Shown here in pieces: positions 30,076 through 39,414 of a stretch of DNA of 64,000 bases. The stretch is taken from positions 100,493 through 164,492 of the forward strand of contig DWYR01000025.1 of the NCBI GenBank assembly GCA_019118565.1. Direction: 5' to 3'. Numbering within the stretch: position 1 is the stretch's first letter; each line of letters begins with the position of its first letter. Made by a program: the position numbers and the translations under genes. This DNA comes from Candidatus Alistipes avicola. Lineage in GTDB: Bacteria > Bacteroidota > Bacteroidia > Bacteroidales > Rikenellaceae. The notes under the pieces were generated by a model that did no database searches, was not told the DNA's origin, and was given only the letters and a program-made list of their open reading frames with translations.

Positions 30076-30212
30076 CTGACTCCTTTAATTATATAACTCT
30101 CACCGAATCGCATCCGGCAAAAAGAGAAACAACGCCCCGTTGTCGACCGACTGACCTTCTCTCCCGGATTATCTTCCAAGGGGCAGGCCTCGGATTCAAA
30201 GGCACTCGTCCT

Positions 30213-30980
30213 CTATTGCTCCGGGACAAACTCTCCTGCATCCGGCTCCTCCTCCGAAACAGGATCGGAGAACCCGGCACCGTCGGAAGATTCCAAAAGG
30301 ACCTGCTCCATGTATTCGCGTTCGAGTCGTTCGACCTTCGCTCGACGCAAATACCCATAAACGATCACCGCAACGGCCAAAACCGCCACAACAACCGCAA
30401 TGACCACAAACTTGTCGATACGACGCCGCGGCTTCGACCCAACATACGTATAACCGTCCATGTTCTTAAGCGGCTTGCCGTATTGCAACCCGCGTACGTA
30501 AGACTCCGGATTGCGTTGCGGCGACATGGAAACCTTCGGCTCCGTAGTTCGAGAGGGAGAAACGGGAATATTGACCGTCCCAACGGACTCCTCTCCCCTC
30601 CTCGTCTTCCGGGCATCCGTTTCCGTCGCAGAAAATCCCTTCTCCGAGATGACAGGAATCTCCGACTGAGACTCACCGTGAAAAGCAATGGCCCCTCCCG
30701 GAGAGAGCGTCATTCGACCGAAACCTTCAAGGCGACAGACCCCCTCCTTCTCCAAAGCATGCCGTACCTCGAAGACAAAGCGATCGATCGCGCCGGCCGC
30801 CTCCAGTTCATTCATCCCCCCTTGGGCCACAAGCAGACCGCGTAAAACACCGTCATCCCGCTTGAGCAGCTCGGAAAACACCACATCTCCTTCGGGAACC
30901 TTTACCACGAAAGCGCCCAATTGCGGCACCACAAGGCGACGGTGCTCCGACAAATAATTTTTTATGAGCTCGATCAACAC
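30213..30980 (-). CDS. HU-CCDC81-like membrane protein
   Basis: 255 residues if started at GTG 30980 (VLIELIKNYLSEHRRLVVPQLGAFVV); TTG at 30977 is equally possible, and no ATG fits. The first 100 residues match the HU-like CCDC81 domain of Bacteroidetes; a basic stretch (KPRRRIDKF) and membrane helix VVIAVVVAVLAVAVIVYGYL follow near residues 200-225, with an acidic periplasmic tail. Many relatives end in a SPOR domain; this one does not. Perhaps ties peptidoglycan or division-site events to the membrane (inferred). Confidence 0.7.
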   Translation of the reverse strand: MLIELIKNYLSEHRRLVVPQLGAFVVKVPEGDVVFSELLKRDDGVLRGLLVAQGGMNELEAAGAIDRFVFEVRHALEKEGVCRLEGFGRMTLSPGGAIAFHGESQSEIPVISEKGFSATETDARKTRRGEESVGTVNIPVSPSRTTEPKVSMSPQRNPESYVRGLQYGKPLKNMDGYTYVGSKPRRRIDKFVVIAVVVAVLAVAVIVYGYLRRAKVERLEREYMEQVLLESSDGAGFSDPVSEEEPDAGEFVPEQ

Positions 30981-31199
30981 GTCTAAAATCCGGTTAAAAT
31001 TCGTCTCAAAATTACGTCTTTTCTCGCAGAAAAACCAAAAAAGGGATCTGTTTTTCAAAATATGCACGGAAATCGTTGGCCGTCTGGAAAATATTTACCT
31101 ATTTTGCAATCCGATTCAAGAACAGATCCAAACGAGCTACTTCGATCAAAAAATTACAATGTAACTCGATCGGATTAATCAAGATCCTTCAAACCGACC

Positions 31200-32594
31200 A
31201 TGAAAGACAAGTACATCGACCTGATCGAACAGTCGTTCGACTTCCCGCAAGACGAATTCTCCGTCGAGGACAATGAGCTGAATTTCCATAACATTCCGCT
31301 CATGGAGTTGATCAAGCAATACGGAACACCGCTTAAGATCACCTACCTGCCGAAGATCTCTTCGCAAATTAACCGGGCCAAACGAATGTTCAACGTGGCA
31401 ATGGCAAAGGTCGATTACAAGGGCTCGTACAACTATTGCTACTGTACCAAATCAAGCCATTTCTCGTTCGTCCTGGAAGAAGCCATGAAAAACGATATCC
31501 ATCTGGAAACCTCCTCGGCCTACGACATCCACATCATCAACGCCCTCTACGACAGCGGAGTAATCAACAAAGACCGCTTCATCGTCTGCAACGGATTCAA
31601 GCGGCCTCAATACGTCGAAAACATCGCCCAACTGATCAATGACGGATTCGAGAACACGATCCCGGTCATCGATAACAAGGAGGAGATCCAACTGTTGGAC
31701 GATGCCATTACGAAAAAATGCAAGATCGGTATCCGAATCGCTAGCGAGGAGGAACCCAAATTCGAGTTCTATACCTCGCGACTGGGTATCCGTTACAACG
31801 ACATCGTGCAGTTCTACAAAACCAAGATACAGAAAAACAAGAAGTTCCAGCTCAAGATGCTGCATTTCTTCATCAATACCGGCATCAAGGATACGGCCTA
31901 CTATTGGAACGAGTTGTCGAAGTGTCTGAATGTCTATTGCGAACTGAAAGCAATATGTCCGGAACTGGACAGCCTCAATATCGGCGGAGGGTTCCCAATC
32001 AAAAACTCGCTCGACTTCGACTACGACTACGAGTACATGGCCGAGGAGATCATCGCCCAGATCAAGAACATCTGCGAGCGAAACGAGATCGAAGAGCCCA
32101 ATATCTTCACCGAATTCGGATCGTTCACCGTCGGCGAAAGCGGAGCAACGCTCTACTCGATCGTCAATCAGAAACAGCAGAACGACCGGGAGAACTGGTA
32201 CATGATCGACAGTTCGTTCATCACCACCCTGCCCGATACGTGGGGTATCAACCAGCGCTACATCATGCTGGCCGTAAACAACTGGGACAAAGAGTACCAA
32301 CGAGTCCTGCTGGGAGGACTCACCTGCGACAGCGAGGATTTCTACAACTCGGAGGCGCACATCAACGCCATCTTCCTGCCCAAACTCGAAGCGGGAAACA
32401 CGCAATACATCGGATTCTTCCACACAGGAGCCTATCAGGAGTCACTGGGAGGATTCGGTGGCATTCAGCACTGCCTGATCCCCGCTCCCAAGCATATCAT
32501 CATAGACCGGGACAAGGACGACAACGAGTACTACACCCGTCTCTTCGCCAAGGAGCAATCCTACCGATCGATGCTCCGTATCCTCGGATATTAA
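31200..32594 (+). CDS. Arginine decarboxylase, fold type III (short Bacteroidetes form)
   Basis: 464 residues, shorter than the 630-residue SpeA. The N-terminal TIM-barrel segment carries YCTKSSHFSFVLEEA, whose lysine is the expected PLP Schiff base, and SRLGI plus LNIGGGFPIK bind phosphate. GLTCDSEDFY near residue 375 provides the catalytic cysteine/aspartate, and FFHTGAYQE a C-terminal PLP contact. It would make agmatine for polyamine synthesis. Substrate choice (arginine against diaminopimelate or carboxynorspermidine) rests on family resemblance. Followed by a 40-base palindrome. Confidence 0.8.
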   Translation: MKDKYIDLIEQSFDFPQDEFSVEDNELNFHNIPLMELIKQYGTPLKITYLPKISSQINRAKRMFNVAMAKVDYKGSYNYCYCTKSSHFSFVLEEAMKNDIHLETSSAYDIHIINALYDSGVINKDRFIVCNGFKRPQYVENIAQLINDGFENTIPVIDNKEEIQLLDDAITKKCKIGIRIASEEEPKFEFYTSRLGIRYNDIVQFYKTKIQKNKKFQLKMLHFFINTGIKDTAYYWNELSKCLNVYCELKAICPELDSLNIGGGFPIKNSLDFDYDYEYMAEEIIAQIKNICERNEIEEPNIFTEFGSFTVGESGATLYSIVNQKQQNDRENWYMIDSSFITTLPDTWGINQRYIMLAVNNWDKEYQRVLLGGLTCDSEDFYNSEAHINAIFLPKLEAGNTQYIGFFHTGAYQESLGGFGGIQHCLIPAPKHIIIDRDKDDNEYYTRLFAKEQSYRSMLRILGY

Positions 32595-32627
32595 CATTAA
32601 CCTCGATCTTTGCGAAAAAGAAACTAC

Positions 32628-32667
32628 ACGGGCATCGCGAAAAGCCATGGCTTTTCGCGATGCCCGT
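32628..32667. terminator. Perfect 40-base palindrome, probable terminator
   Basis: Arms ACGGGCATCGCGAAAAGCCA and exact complement with no loop (centre 32647/32648). It lies 34 bases after the arginine decarboxylase stop with only a short T-run, so it may act as terminator or 3' RNA hairpin. Confidence 0.7.
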
Positions 32668-32890
32668 TTCCCATACCTTATACAACATCCGCACGATATG
32701 GGAACTCCTCCCTGAATCCATCGGGAACTCTACCCTGCATTCCCGTGCAAAGGACAACCGCCCCCTTATCGAATCTTGATTTATATATCATACAGAGTCG
32801 GGAATATTCGCCCCCTGGAACAACCCTCAAATACCCGAGATAAAGAGTTCGGATCCCCCTACCCCATTTGGTTTTTACGAGAAAATTCCA

Positions 32891-32898
32891 TACCTTTG
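32891..32898 (+). promoter_or_regulatory. -7 element for fimbrillin-like lipoprotein
   Basis: TACCTTTG fits TAnnTTTG; leader to the ATG would be about 55 bases. Confidence 0.55.
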
Positions 32899-32961
32899 GA
32901 AAAAGCGACATGTAGAATGTTGCTTTTCCACCCATTATTTTAACCATCAATTATTAACCTA

Positions 32962-35319
32962 ATGAAAAAGGAAAATCTACTCAGATTCGTCCCTGTCGTG
33001 TTTTTGACGGCGGCGACTCTGCTCCCCGGCTGTAGCAAGTCAGACGGGGTGGATGAACAAAAAGGGCCTTCCCGCGAGAAGATCGAAATCAAGGCCACAA
33101 CCGAACGTCGCACTCTGGCGACAGCCGAAGGACGCACCTCGCTCGGAAGCAACGACGAGGTGCTTTGGTCCGAAGCGGACAATTTTGCGGTTTACGCGCT
33201 TGAACCGGAGGTGTCTACCCCTGAAGTTTTTTCGCTGGTGAGCGGTGCCGGCACAACCTCCGCCACCTTCAATGGCTATCAACCCGAAGGTTCTTCGTTT
33301 CTGGCCCTCTACGGCCAGAACAGCACCCAGGGTAATCTCTCTCTGACTCTACCTGCGGAACAAACCTATGTCAAGGAGGGTTTCGCTCCGTATGTGAATC
33401 CGATGGCTGCCGTAACGAACGACCTCACGGCCGGGTTGTCGTTCCGCAACCTGTCGGGCATCCTGGAGCTGCACGTAACCGGAATCAAGACTGTCGAGAG
33501 CATTCGGGTTGCTGCGGACTTTGTGATCAGCGGAAACTTCTCGGTCGATCCAGAAACGTTGGAGTTCTCCTATACCGACGATGGTACGGGAGCGATGCAG
33601 GTGACGTTGACCGGGATTAACGAGGAGCTCGATGCCGCGACGGCCAAACGCTTCTACGTCGTGGTTCCTCCCGGGACCTATGAGTCGCTGGGAGTTGAGA
33701 TTACCAATACCGACGGGACCTCCATTTATTGCCTGACCAGCGATCCGATTGTGGTCGAGCGCAACCAGATTGTTCCGGTGATGGGTCTTGTCGACGGAGA
33801 GGAGGATGTCCGGGAGCCTATTGCCGATATTTTTGTTGATCAGGAAAAGAGCAACTGGCACTTCGTGGAGGTCTATACGCAGAAGAGCGCCGAATGTACC
33901 GAGTTCGCCTTCATGTATGCGACCGACGAGTATCTTGAGTCCTGGATGGCAGAGAATCCGGGTAAAACGGAGCGGGATATGGTTTATAGCGAGGGCATTG
34001 TCTACCGCGAAGATATCCGGTTCAACTACGAGAACTATCCCGGAACGACCTACCATTTCTATACATTGGGATTCGATGCCGAAGGGACCGAATATCCGCT
34101 TTCGCACATTACCTATACGATGGAGATGCCTTACGACCCGGCTCTCGAAGTGAACGCCAATATTCCTGAAGAGAGTATCGGCGAGACCTCGGCACTGGTG
34201 GAGTTTACTGCTACGGGCGGGGATCAGACCATCTATGCAACCCTTTGGCAGAAAACCGATTTCGGCGATGCGGGTCCCGTTTGGGAACAGATGCTCTATA
34301 CAACGGCGCTTAGCCCTGAGTATCAGGTGGAGATCTCCGATGGAGGTGGTTCGGTTGCTAAGGAATTGACCGGACTGCTCCCGAACAGAAACTATATGCT
34401 TTTTGTTCTGAGTGAGAATGGCGAGGGTCGCTACTCCCAGATGAAGAGTTATGAATTCACGACCAAGGAGCATATCTCGAACAATGCGGCCGTCACGATC
34501 ACCGAGGCTTCGGTCGAAGATATTAAGGCTTCGTTCAACATGACGCTGACCGACGGTGCAGTTAGCTACAAGGCGTTGATTGTCACCAAGTATACCTACG
34601 ACTACTACCAGGAGCATGGGCTGAACATGTCCGACGAGATCGCTTCGCTCGATGTCGATATTAAGACCGAGTCGCTCTATACGGCTCAGAACCTCATGCC
34701 TGAGACCGACTACTACATCGCAGCCGTTGCGTTCGGCGAGGACGGCAACTACGGCCCGTTGTGCGCGCTTCCGTTCCGCACCACGGCCTATATTCCGGTC
34801 GATGATCCGAACTTCAACCAGCTGCTCGGCGACTGGATGGTCAGCTACTCCGACCTCGGCTCCGAGGCTGCGGGCGCTCCGTTCAAGGTTACGGTTTCGC
34901 CCGATGTAAATGGCAAGACGTTCCTCATCACCGGGTTGATGGCGATGGAACCGGAGGTATCCGTTCCCGCCCGCTTCGTCAATGGCGGCATCTGCCTGGA
35001 TGCAGGCACGCTGGTCATGGTGGATGGATCGAGGGAGGTTCATTTGGCGCTCTACTCCGAGGGAATGTTGGTTATTTCCGGCTCTTACCTGGGAACCCTC
35101 TCGGGTGATCGAATCGTATTTGCCGGGTACAATGTGAACTATTCGGTCGGAGGACTTATTTTCACCCAGTACGATCCCTCGTCCGGCTATACGGGCAACT
35201 ATTATCCTCCGATGCTGCTGAATCTTGCCTTTGAGAAGATTCCGGACGGGACCTCATTCTCATCGACACAAACCTTTACGCGGGTTGATCCGGTTACTCC
35301 CAACTGGACGGTTTGGTAA
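32962..35319 (+). CDS. Surface lipoprotein with fimbrillin-like N-domain
   Basis: 785 residues. Lipobox LLPGC, Cys24. Residues about 45-275 have the pattern of Bacteroidetes fimbrillin-like/Mfa-associated domains (RTSLGSNDEVLWSEADNFAVYA ... TTSATFNGYQP ... LSFRNLSGILELHVTG). Downstream are several fibronectin-III-like modules (LEVNANIPEESIGETSALVEFTAT; AVTITEASVEDIKASFNMTLTDGAVSYKALIVT) and a unique C-terminal beta domain. Probable exposed adhesin or glycan-binding protein; ligand unknown. Monocistronic. Confidence 0.75.
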   Translation: MKKENLLRFVPVVFLTAATLLPGCSKSDGVDEQKGPSREKIEIKATTERRTLATAEGRTSLGSNDEVLWSEADNFAVYALEPEVSTPEVFSLVSGAGTTSATFNGYQPEGSSFLALYGQNSTQGNLSLTLPAEQTYVKEGFAPYVNPMAAVTNDLTAGLSFRNLSGILELHVTGIKTVESIRVAADFVISGNFSVDPETLEFSYTDDGTGAMQVTLTGINEELDAATAKRFYVVVPPGTYESLGVEITNTDGTSIYCLTSDPIVVERNQIVPVMGLVDGEEDVREPIADIFVDQEKSNWHFVEVYTQKSAECTEFAFMYATDEYLESWMAENPGKTERDMVYSEGIVYREDIRFNYENYPGTTYHFYTLGFDAEGTEYPLSHITYTMEMPYDPALEVNANIPEESIGETSALVEFTATGGDQTIYATLWQKTDFGDAGPVWEQMLYTTALSPEYQVEISDGGGSVAKELTGLLPNRNYMLFVLSENGEGRYSQMKSYEFTTKEHISNNAAVTITEASVEDIKASFNMTLTDGAVSYKALIVTKYTYDYYQEHGLNMSDEIASLDVDIKTESLYTAQNLMPETDYYIAAVAFGEDGNYGPLCALPFRTTAYIPVDDPNFNQLLGDWMVSYSDLGSEAAGAPFKVTVSPDVNGKTFLITGLMAMEPEVSVPARFVNGGICLDAGTLVMVDGSREVHLALYSEGMLVISGSYLGTLSGDRIVFAGYNVNYSVGGLIFTQYDPSSGYTGNYYPPMLLNLAFEKIPDGTSFSSTQTFTRVDPVTPNWTVW

Positions 35320-35344
35320 TAACACACTCCTTCAAAGCTCTTTT

Positions 35345-35376
35345 ACCGCTGGGACAAAATCCCGGCGGTTTTTTTA
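35345..35376 (+). terminator. Terminator of fimbrillin-like lipoprotein
   Basis: ACCGCTGGGA and TCCCGGCGGT pair around a 5-base loop, followed by seven T. Confidence 0.85.
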
Positions 35377-35396
35377 GCCCCAACATATCCCCCGAG

Positions 35397-35430
35397 TAAA
35401 AAAACTCGGTCCTGAAAGAACAGGACCGAG
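35397..35430 (-). terminator. prs terminator
   Basis: CTCGGTCCTG/CAGGACCGAG stem with six-base loop; the A-run before it becomes the T-run on the minus strand. Confidence 0.8.
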
Positions 35431-35477
35431 CTCCATCGCAAGGATAAACCTTCGTATTGGATGGTGTAAACCCTTTT

Positions 35478-36419
35478 CTACTTGTAGAAAATAGATGAGA
35501 TCTCCCGATAATTATGGATTCGCTCGATGACATCGGCGAAAATATCGGCGACAGTCATTACCTTGAACTTATGCAGATCCTTTTCGGGGTTGAGCGGAAT
35601 GGTATCCGTACAGATCACCTCTTGCAGAGCGCTTTCGTTGATTCGCTCGTAGGCCTGTCCCGAAAGGAGCGGATGGGTAATGGCCGCACGTACGCTCTTG
35701 GCCCCCTTCTCCATCAACATGTTGGCTGCCATGCAGATCGTACCGGCCGTATCGATCATATCGTCCACGATGATGATGTTACGGTCTTTTACCTCACCGA
35801 TAGCCGTCATTTTACCTACGACATTGGCTTTTGCGCGCTCCTTGTGCGAGATGATGATCGGTGCGCTGAGGTGTTTTGCATAGGTGTTCGCACGTTTTGC
35901 ACCGCCCATATCGGGAGCTGCGATCGAAAGGTTCTCGATACCTAAACTCTTGATATAGGGAACGAAAATTCCACTGGCGTAGAGACCGTCAACGGGAACA
36001 TCGAAGAAACCTTGAATCTGATCGGCATGCAAATCCATGGTAATCACGCGATCCACGCCGGCTGCCACGAGCATGTTGGCCACCAGTTTGGCACCGATCG
36101 GCACTCGGGGACGGTCTTTGCGGTCCTGGCGAGCCCAACCGAAATAGGGAATCACCGCTATGACCTTATAGGCGGATGCACGACGAGCCGCATCGATCAT
36201 CATCAGCAACTCCATCAAATTGTCCAGCGGCGGAAAGGTCGACTGGATAATGAATACGGTACAACCGCGAATCGACTCGTTGAAACAGGGTTGGAATTCG
36301 CCGTCGCTGAATTGCAGCACATCCGAGTCTCCCAATTCGGTGCCGTAACTTGCGACGATTTTCTCCGCGAGGTATCTCGAACCCCTCCCGGCGAAGAATT
36401 TGATTTTGTGGATAGGCAT
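35478..36419 (-). CDS. prs: Ribose-phosphate pyrophosphokinase
   Basis: 313 residues from the ATG at 36419. Makes PRPP from ribose 5-phosphate and ATP. GRGSRYLAEKIVASYGTELGDSDVLQFSDGEF starts the N-domain; MMIDAARRASAYKVIAVIPYFGWARQDRK is the ATP loop region; DRNIIIVDDMIDTAGTI is the PRPP-binding loop. Upstream -7 element TATATTTG at 36447-36454. Confidence 0.96.
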   Translation of the reverse strand: MPIHKIKFFAGRGSRYLAEKIVASYGTELGDSDVLQFSDGEFQPCFNESIRGCTVFIIQSTFPPLDNLMELLMMIDAARRASAYKVIAVIPYFGWARQDRKDRPRVPIGAKLVANMLVAAGVDRVITMDLHADQIQGFFDVPVDGLYASGIFVPYIKSLGIENLSIAAPDMGGAKRANTYAKHLSAPIIISHKERAKANVVGKMTAIGEVKDRNIIIVDDMIDTAGTICMAANMLMEKGAKSVRAAITHPLLSGQAYERINESALQEVICTDTIPLNPEKDLHKFKVMTVADIFADVIERIHNYREISSIFYK

Positions 36420-36446
36420 AGTATGAGAAAGTGGTTTTAGATAGTA

Positions 36447-36454
36447 CAAATATA
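36447..36454 (-). promoter_or_regulatory. -7 element for prs
   Basis: TATATTTG on the minus strand matches TAnnTTTG, 28 bases before the start codon. Confidence 0.55.
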
Positions 36455-36496
36455 TGACAAGACGAGCAATTTATACGGTATTCCGACACTCTTTTT

Positions 36497-37093
36497 TTAA
36501 CATTCTGTCAAACATTTTTCGATAAAGTCGAGAATCTCATCCCGCCCCCGCCGCTTTTCGCTCGACGACAAGAACAACGGAGGCAACTCTTCCCACTGCT
36601 CTGCAAGCATTTGTTTGTACGTTTCCACGTTCCGTTTGAGTTGTGCGGCGGAGAGTTTGTCGGTTTTCGTAAAGACGATCCCGAAGGGGATTCCCTCCCG
36701 TCCTAGCATCTCCATGAAGCGCAGGTCGATCTTTTGGGGTTCGTGCCGCGAATCGACCAAAACGAACAGAAAGTGCATCCGTTCGCACTTCTGGACATAG
36801 TCCATGATAATTTTGGCGAATTCACTGCGTTGCGTCTTCGAGGTCCGAGCGTATCCGTAACCGGGAAGATCGACCAGATACCATCCGTCATTGATACGGA
36901 AGTGATTGATCAACCTCGTTTTACCGGGGGTACTCGACACTTTTGCCAATCCGTTATGTCCGGTCAGCATGTTGATGAGCGACGATTTCCCCACGTTGCT
37001 GCGTCCGATGAAGGCGAACTCCTTGAGCGAATCGGCGGGCAGTTGCGAGAGCTTTTCGGAACTGCAAATGAATTGGGCCTTGTTGATCTGCAT
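36497..37093 (-). CDS. engB: Ribosome biogenesis GTPase EngB/YsxC
   Basis: 198 residues from the ATG at 37093 (MQINKAQFICSSEKLSQLP, the usual family opening). G1 GRSNVGKSS at 30-38, G3 DLPGYGYA, G4 TKTDK. Needed for large-subunit assembly. Monocistronic; -7 element at 37166-37173. Confidence 0.95.
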   Translation of the reverse strand: MQINKAQFICSSEKLSQLPADSLKEFAFIGRSNVGKSSLINMLTGHNGLAKVSSTPGKTRLINHFRINDGWYLVDLPGYGYARTSKTQRSEFAKIIMDYVQKCERMHFLFVLVDSRHEPQKIDLRFMEMLGREGIPFGIVFTKTDKLSAAQLKRNVETYKQMLAEQWEELPPLFLSSSEKRRGRDEILDFIEKCLTEC

Positions 37094-37165
37094 GGCGGGT
37101 ATGATGTAATGGAAATCCGAAAGCGAACGGAGCATTCAATAAGTTCCGGGCTCCGCTCTTTCTGG

Positions 37166-37173
37166 CAAAGATA
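37166..37173 (-). promoter_or_regulatory. -7 element for engB
   Basis: TATCTTTG on the minus strand; transcription would start near 37160, 65 bases before the ATG. Confidence 0.6.
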
Positions 37174-37268
37174 CGAAAATCAGACGGGACTGCCTCTTCC
37201 CCTGGTGAATTTCGAATGCCGATTGAATAAATATATCGCCGGAAAGATGCTTTACCGAGCTCTTTTCT

Positions 37269-37276
37269 TATCTTTG
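37269..37276 (+). promoter_or_regulatory. -7 element for MazG-like gene
   Basis: TATCTTTG on the plus strand, about 130 bases before the ATG, matching TAnnTTTG. Confidence 0.55.
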
Positions 37277-37405
37277 CAAGCAGACGGAAGACTTCCCCGA
37301 CAAATTTAACCCGGCATTTGCATGGGACCTTCGGATGTTCTCTCTCGTTGGGATGCGACTCATCCCCTTTTACCGAATTTCTTGAAACGAATATAGATCG
37401 CAGTT

Positions 37406-37804
37406 ATGAAAAAGGAGTGGAACGACGTACGTGAATTTCATCTCAAGTTCGGCCATCCGGCACCGGATACCCCCCGCATGCTCGATTCGAAGCGGGCGCT
37501 CAGCCGGGGCAAGTGGATGAACGAGGAGGTGGCCGAGTTTCTGGTGGCGGACAATATCTACGAGCAGGCCGATGCAATGATCGACCTGATGTACTTTGCT
37601 TTGGGGACACTGGTCGAGATGGGGCTCGAGGCGGACGAGCTGTTCGAGATCGTACAGCAGGCCAACATGGCCAAACTTTGGCCCGACGGGAAACCCCATT
37701 ACAATCCCAAGGACGGCAAGGTGATCAAACCCGATACGTGGGAGGATCCGGCTCCGAAGATCCGCGCCTATATCGACTCGATCATTGCCCGCAAGCGTGA
37801 ATAG
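37406..37804 (+). CDS. MazG/PRA-PH-like pyrophosphohydrolase
   Basis: 132 residues, all alpha. NEEVAEFLVADNIYEQADAMIDLMYFALGTLVEMGL carries the E-x2-E...D-x2-D-like metal ligands of the MazG/phosphoribosyl-ATP pyrophosphohydrolase superfamily, followed by NMAKLWPDGKPHYNPKDGKVIKPDTWEDP, common in this subgroup. Probably hydrolyses a nucleoside triphosphate or a related pyrophosphate; substrate unknown. Not within a his operon. Confidence 0.8.
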   Translation: MKKEWNDVREFHLKFGHPAPDTPRMLDSKRALSRGKWMNEEVAEFLVADNIYEQADAMIDLMYFALGTLVEMGLEADELFEIVQQANMAKLWPDGKPHYNPKDGKVIKPDTWEDPAPKIRAYIDSIIARKRE

Positions 37805-37828
37805 CGCGGATGTCCCGTGAAATTGAAA

Positions 37829-37865
37829 GCGGACGGCTTGTTCTCTGAAGAGACAAGCCGTCCGC
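37829..37865 (+). terminator. Terminator of MazG-like gene
   Basis: GCGGACGGCTTGT pairs with ACAAGCCGTCCGC over 13 bp; the T-run afterwards is poor. Confidence 0.7.
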
Positions 37866-38064
37866 CTTGCTGTTTCCCGGGCAGTACGATCCGTCGGGAT
37901 CGTATTCGTCGTCAGGTTCTGCTTTGGCCGGGAGTGGTAACCGGGGAGAGTGTTTTTTGCCGTCGGCGCGTGAAAAATCGGAACTGCTCCTGTCTTTTTT
38001 CGGATTATTTGTATCAATTTCAAGTCCAAATTACCAACAAACACCCGAAAAACTCTTCGAAATC

Positions 38065-39267
38065 ATGAAAAAAGCGACACTTTGCCTTCTTGCATGCCTG
38101 CTGTACAGCTTGCCGGCGATACAAAACGCATCGGCTCAGTTGCCTGATGGTCAGACTATTGTTACCTTGACGGCCGAGGCTGTCGGCTTGATGGACAACG
38201 GCGAGCCGGACGAGGCGATCCGGCTGCTTGAGGATGCCCTGGAGCTGGATCCCGACAATTATGCCTGTCAGTACGAGATGGCCTATGCCTATTATGTGAA
38301 ACAGAATTATACGAAGGCCATCAAACTGTTGAAACCCTTGACCAAACATCCGGATTGCAATGCGTTGCTTTATCAGCTGCTAGGAAATGCCTACGACATG
38401 CAGGGAAACTCCAACAAGGCGCTTAAAACCTACGAGGCGGGGTTGGAGCGATTCCCGGATGCCGGACCGCTGTATCTGGAACGGGGAACGGTGTTGGGTC
38501 TACAGGGGCATCTCAGCGACGCCGTGAAAAGCTATGTGACCGGAATCAAGGTCGATCCTCTTTTTGCATCGAACTATTATCGGGCTGCACAGTTCTATTC
38601 TCTTACGATAGCTCCCGTTATGGGTATGTACTTTGCCGAGATTTTTATGATTCTGGAGCCGGACGGTACGCGGAATGCGGAGATGAGCCGCCTGCTGTTT
38701 GATTCCTATAAGAAACATCTGACCATGCAGGAGGATGGCACCTTGAAGGCACAATTCTGTGACGATGAATTTTATATAGCTACCGTAGCAATTGTGTTGA
38801 ACAATCCGACGGCCCCGACGTTCCCCTTTGAGATGCTCTACGACAAGGGGGTTATAGCCGCAGTCGAATCGGAAACGCAGGTTGATCTGGCCTCGCTCAA
38901 TCGGATCCGCACGAGGTTCTTCTCGTTCTGCTGGAAGAATATGGCCGATATTCAGAAGAGTCTGGAGACTTATGATTATCCCGATCTCTCCTCTTTCTTC
39001 TCTTTTATCCGGGAGGTCGAGCAGGCAGGCCATTTGGAAGCTTATAATTATTGGGTCTTGCGGGAAGGAAACTGGGATGAATTTCAAGCGTGGTATAAGC
39101 AGGATCCGCAGAAGCTGACGGCTTTTGCAGAATGGTTCGAAGAACATGATATGAAGATTGTCGATCCGCAGGAACTTTTGAATGAGTTGCAGGCGGAGGC
39201 CGAAGAGAAAACTGATACGACAGAGTCGGGGGTATCTTCGGGCGAAACGGGAGCCTCTTCGATGTAA
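38065..39267 (+). CDS. Secreted TPR protein
   Basis: 400 residues from the ATG at 38065; an open extension to 37867 has no coding character. Signal peptide MKKATLCLLACLLYSLPA...ASA. Residues about 35-180 hold at least four TPR motifs (DEAIRLLEDALELDPDNYACQYEMAYAYYVKQNYTKAIKLLKPL). The rest is helical and resembles the DUF-type tail found behind such TPRs, ending in a low-complexity E/T/S stretch. Periplasmic; partner unknown. Confidence 0.75.
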   Translation: MKKATLCLLACLLYSLPAIQNASAQLPDGQTIVTLTAEAVGLMDNGEPDEAIRLLEDALELDPDNYACQYEMAYAYYVKQNYTKAIKLLKPLTKHPDCNALLYQLLGNAYDMQGNSNKALKTYEAGLERFPDAGPLYLERGTVLGLQGHLSDAVKSYVTGIKVDPLFASNYYRAAQFYSLTIAPVMGMYFAEIFMILEPDGTRNAEMSRLLFDSYKKHLTMQEDGTLKAQFCDDEFYIATVAIVLNNPTAPTFPFEMLYDKGVIAAVESETQVDLASLNRIRTRFFSFCWKNMADIQKSLETYDYPDLSSFFSFIREVEQAGHLEAYNYWVLREGNWDEFQAWYKQDPQKLTAFAEWFEEHDMKIVDPQELLNELQAEAEEKTDTTESGVSSGETGASSM

Positions 39268-39310
39268 CATTTGAATCCGTTGGAGGGAGACTTACTCCCC
39301 AATCGTTACG

Positions 39311-39357
39311 ACTTGCGGCCGGAATATCCCTCGAAATGGGGATTTCCAGCCGCAAGT
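39311..39357 (+). terminator. Terminator of TPR gene
   Basis: ACTTGCGGC-GGAA...TTCC-GCCGCAAGT long stem with a bulge and an inner TCCC/GGGA helix. Confidence 0.65.
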
Positions 39358-39414
39358 GATTTAGTTACTTTTGTTCACGCGTTTCGATGCGTAGTTTGTC
39401 GGATTTTTTCGTTG

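Larger units (their letters stand above)
32595..32961. other. Intergenic region
   Basis: About 370 bases. Holds the 40-base palindrome at 32628-32667 and the promoter element TACCTTTG at 32891-32898 for the next lipoprotein; no gene supported. Confidence 0.5.
37094..37405. other. Divergent intergenic region
   Basis: About 310 bases between engB (minus) and the MazG-like gene (plus). Contains facing-away promoter elements TATCTTTG at 37166-37173 (minus) and 37269-37276 (plus). No gene seen. Confidence 0.5.

Noticed and set aside
33349..35043. 564-codon minus-strand frame inside the fimbrillin-like lipoprotein gene
   Set aside because: Antisense shadow; the plus-strand lipoprotein has a proper lipobox, modules and a terminator.
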